The notes below the pieces were generated by a model. That model worked only from the letters and a program-made list of their open reading frames with translations, was not told the origin of the DNA and made no database searches. DNA of 13,716 bases from the NCBI GenBank assembly GCA_017407305.1, contig JAFQWS010000115.1:1-13716 (forward strand), in the 5' to 3' direction. The number at the start of each line of letters is the position of its first letter. The first letter of the stretch is position 1. Source of the DNA: Clostridia bacterium (GTDB lineage: Bacteria; Bacillota; Clostridia; Christensenellales; CAG-314). This document shows positions 13,199 to 13,716 of this stretch, one piece after another. Position numbers and translations under genes: made by a program.

Positions 13199-13716
13199 AT
13201 GAAACAAATAAAAAGCATCAAACAAATCAGCAATCAATTCGTTGACCTTTATGGCAAGAAAAATTTCAAACAATACTTGCGCTATCAAAATGTTTTGAAA
13301 GAGTTCAAAAAGAATTTTGGTGGCAATTTTGCCTACTTTTCTTCATCTAGTGGCAGAGTGGAACTTGTTGGCAACCACACCGACCACAATGGTGGCAAAG
13401 TTTTGGCATGCGCAGTCAGTTTGGACATAATTTGCGCTTTTTTGCCCACCAAAGACAGCAAGGTTGTTTTGCGTTCTTCCAAAACAAGGGTGCTCAACGT
13501 CAATTTGGATGAAGCAGACCAAGTGGAAGGTGGAAGCATTGGACTTGTAAAAGGTGTTGCAAATTACTTTTTGAACAATGGCGCAAAGGTGGGAGGCTTT
13601 GTTGGTTACACCCACAGCACAATTCCCACAGGTGGTGGCTTGTCCTCGTCGGCATCATTTGAATTGTTGGTGGCACAAATTTTCAACCACCTTTACAATG
13701 ACGGAAAGTTGAGCCA
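13199..13716 (+). CDS. galK: galactokinase, 5' part (runs off the window)
   Basis: The first 172 codons encode a GHMP-family sugar kinase most like galactokinase, which phosphorylates galactose to galactose-1-phosphate in the Leloir pathway. The galactokinase signature GRVELVGNHTDHNGGKV begins at residue 52. It has Asn59 where the E. coli type has Glu in GEHTDYN, a form I associate with clostridial galactokinases. The GHMP ATP-binding motif PTGGGLSSSASFELL begins at residue 143. The N-terminal extension with LYG and RYQNVLKEF agrees with clostridial relatives, supporting the ATG at 13199. There is no Shine-Dalgarno sequence; the -10 box lies 6 nt upstream. The 3' end, and any galT or galE partner, lie outside the window. 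Confidence 0.87.
   Translation, partial: MKQIKSIKQISNQFVDLYGKKNFKQYLRYQNVLKEFKKNFGGNFAYFSSSSGRVELVGNHTDHNGGKVLACAVSLDIICAFLPTKDSKVVLRSSKTRVLNVNLDEADQVEGGSIGLVKGVANYFLNNGAKVGGFVGYTHSTIPTGGGLSSSASFELLVAQIFNHLYNDGKLS

Overview
The window looks like a chromosomal segment of a low-to-mid GC, anaerobic Gram-positive-type bacterium, most likely an uncultured member of the Clostridia. The basis is the GGGtGRT/Fe-S scaffold gene pair, a VanW-family exported protein, the clostridial-style galactokinase signature (GNHTDH), strong purine-rich Shine-Dalgarno sites and SigA-type promoters with 17-nt spacers. Assignment below class is not possible from the sequence alone. Codon use is extremely biased in most genes: TTG for Leu, CCC for Pro, CAA for Gln, and almost no TTA, CTA or TCA. 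No mobile element, CRISPR array, tRNA or rRNA was found.

Layout. At 1-53 on the minus strand lies the 5' end of a gene leaving the window; its first 17 residues resemble the N-terminus of TrkH/KtrB potassium transporters. A 335-bp divergent intergenic region (54-388) holds a minus-strand terminator-like hairpin and the promoter for a two-gene operon (389-2104): a NifU/IscU-like Fe-S scaffold protein followed by the GGGtGRT family protein, ended by a strong terminator. Next come a PHP-domain phosphoesterase (2238-3056) and a translationally overlapping exported VanW-family protein (3053-4234), with a terminator that starts inside the last codons.

A promoter at 4285-4313 drives dnaB (replicative helicase) and, 3 nt behind it, glnS (glutaminyl-tRNA synthetase). 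A further promoter at 7500-7527 drives two overlapping genes (7563-9364): a soluble protein of seven zinc ribbons and a protein with three zinc ribbons and four predicted membrane helices. After a hairpin comes alaS (9437-11215), a short alanyl-tRNA synthetase that keeps the catalytic and editing domains but has no C-terminal C-Ala domain. A bidirectional terminator separates it from the convergent typA/bipA GTPase gene (13091-11265, minus). typA and a partial galactokinase gene (13199 to the window end) are divergently transcribed from back-to-back promoters. The galactokinase gene appears to be leaderless, with a perfect palindrome centred on its -10 box.

Functionally the segment mixes housekeeping genes (DnaB, GlnRS, AlaRS, TypA) with two poorly understood modules that deserve attention: the Fe-S scaffold/GGGtGRT operon and the zinc-ribbon pair.
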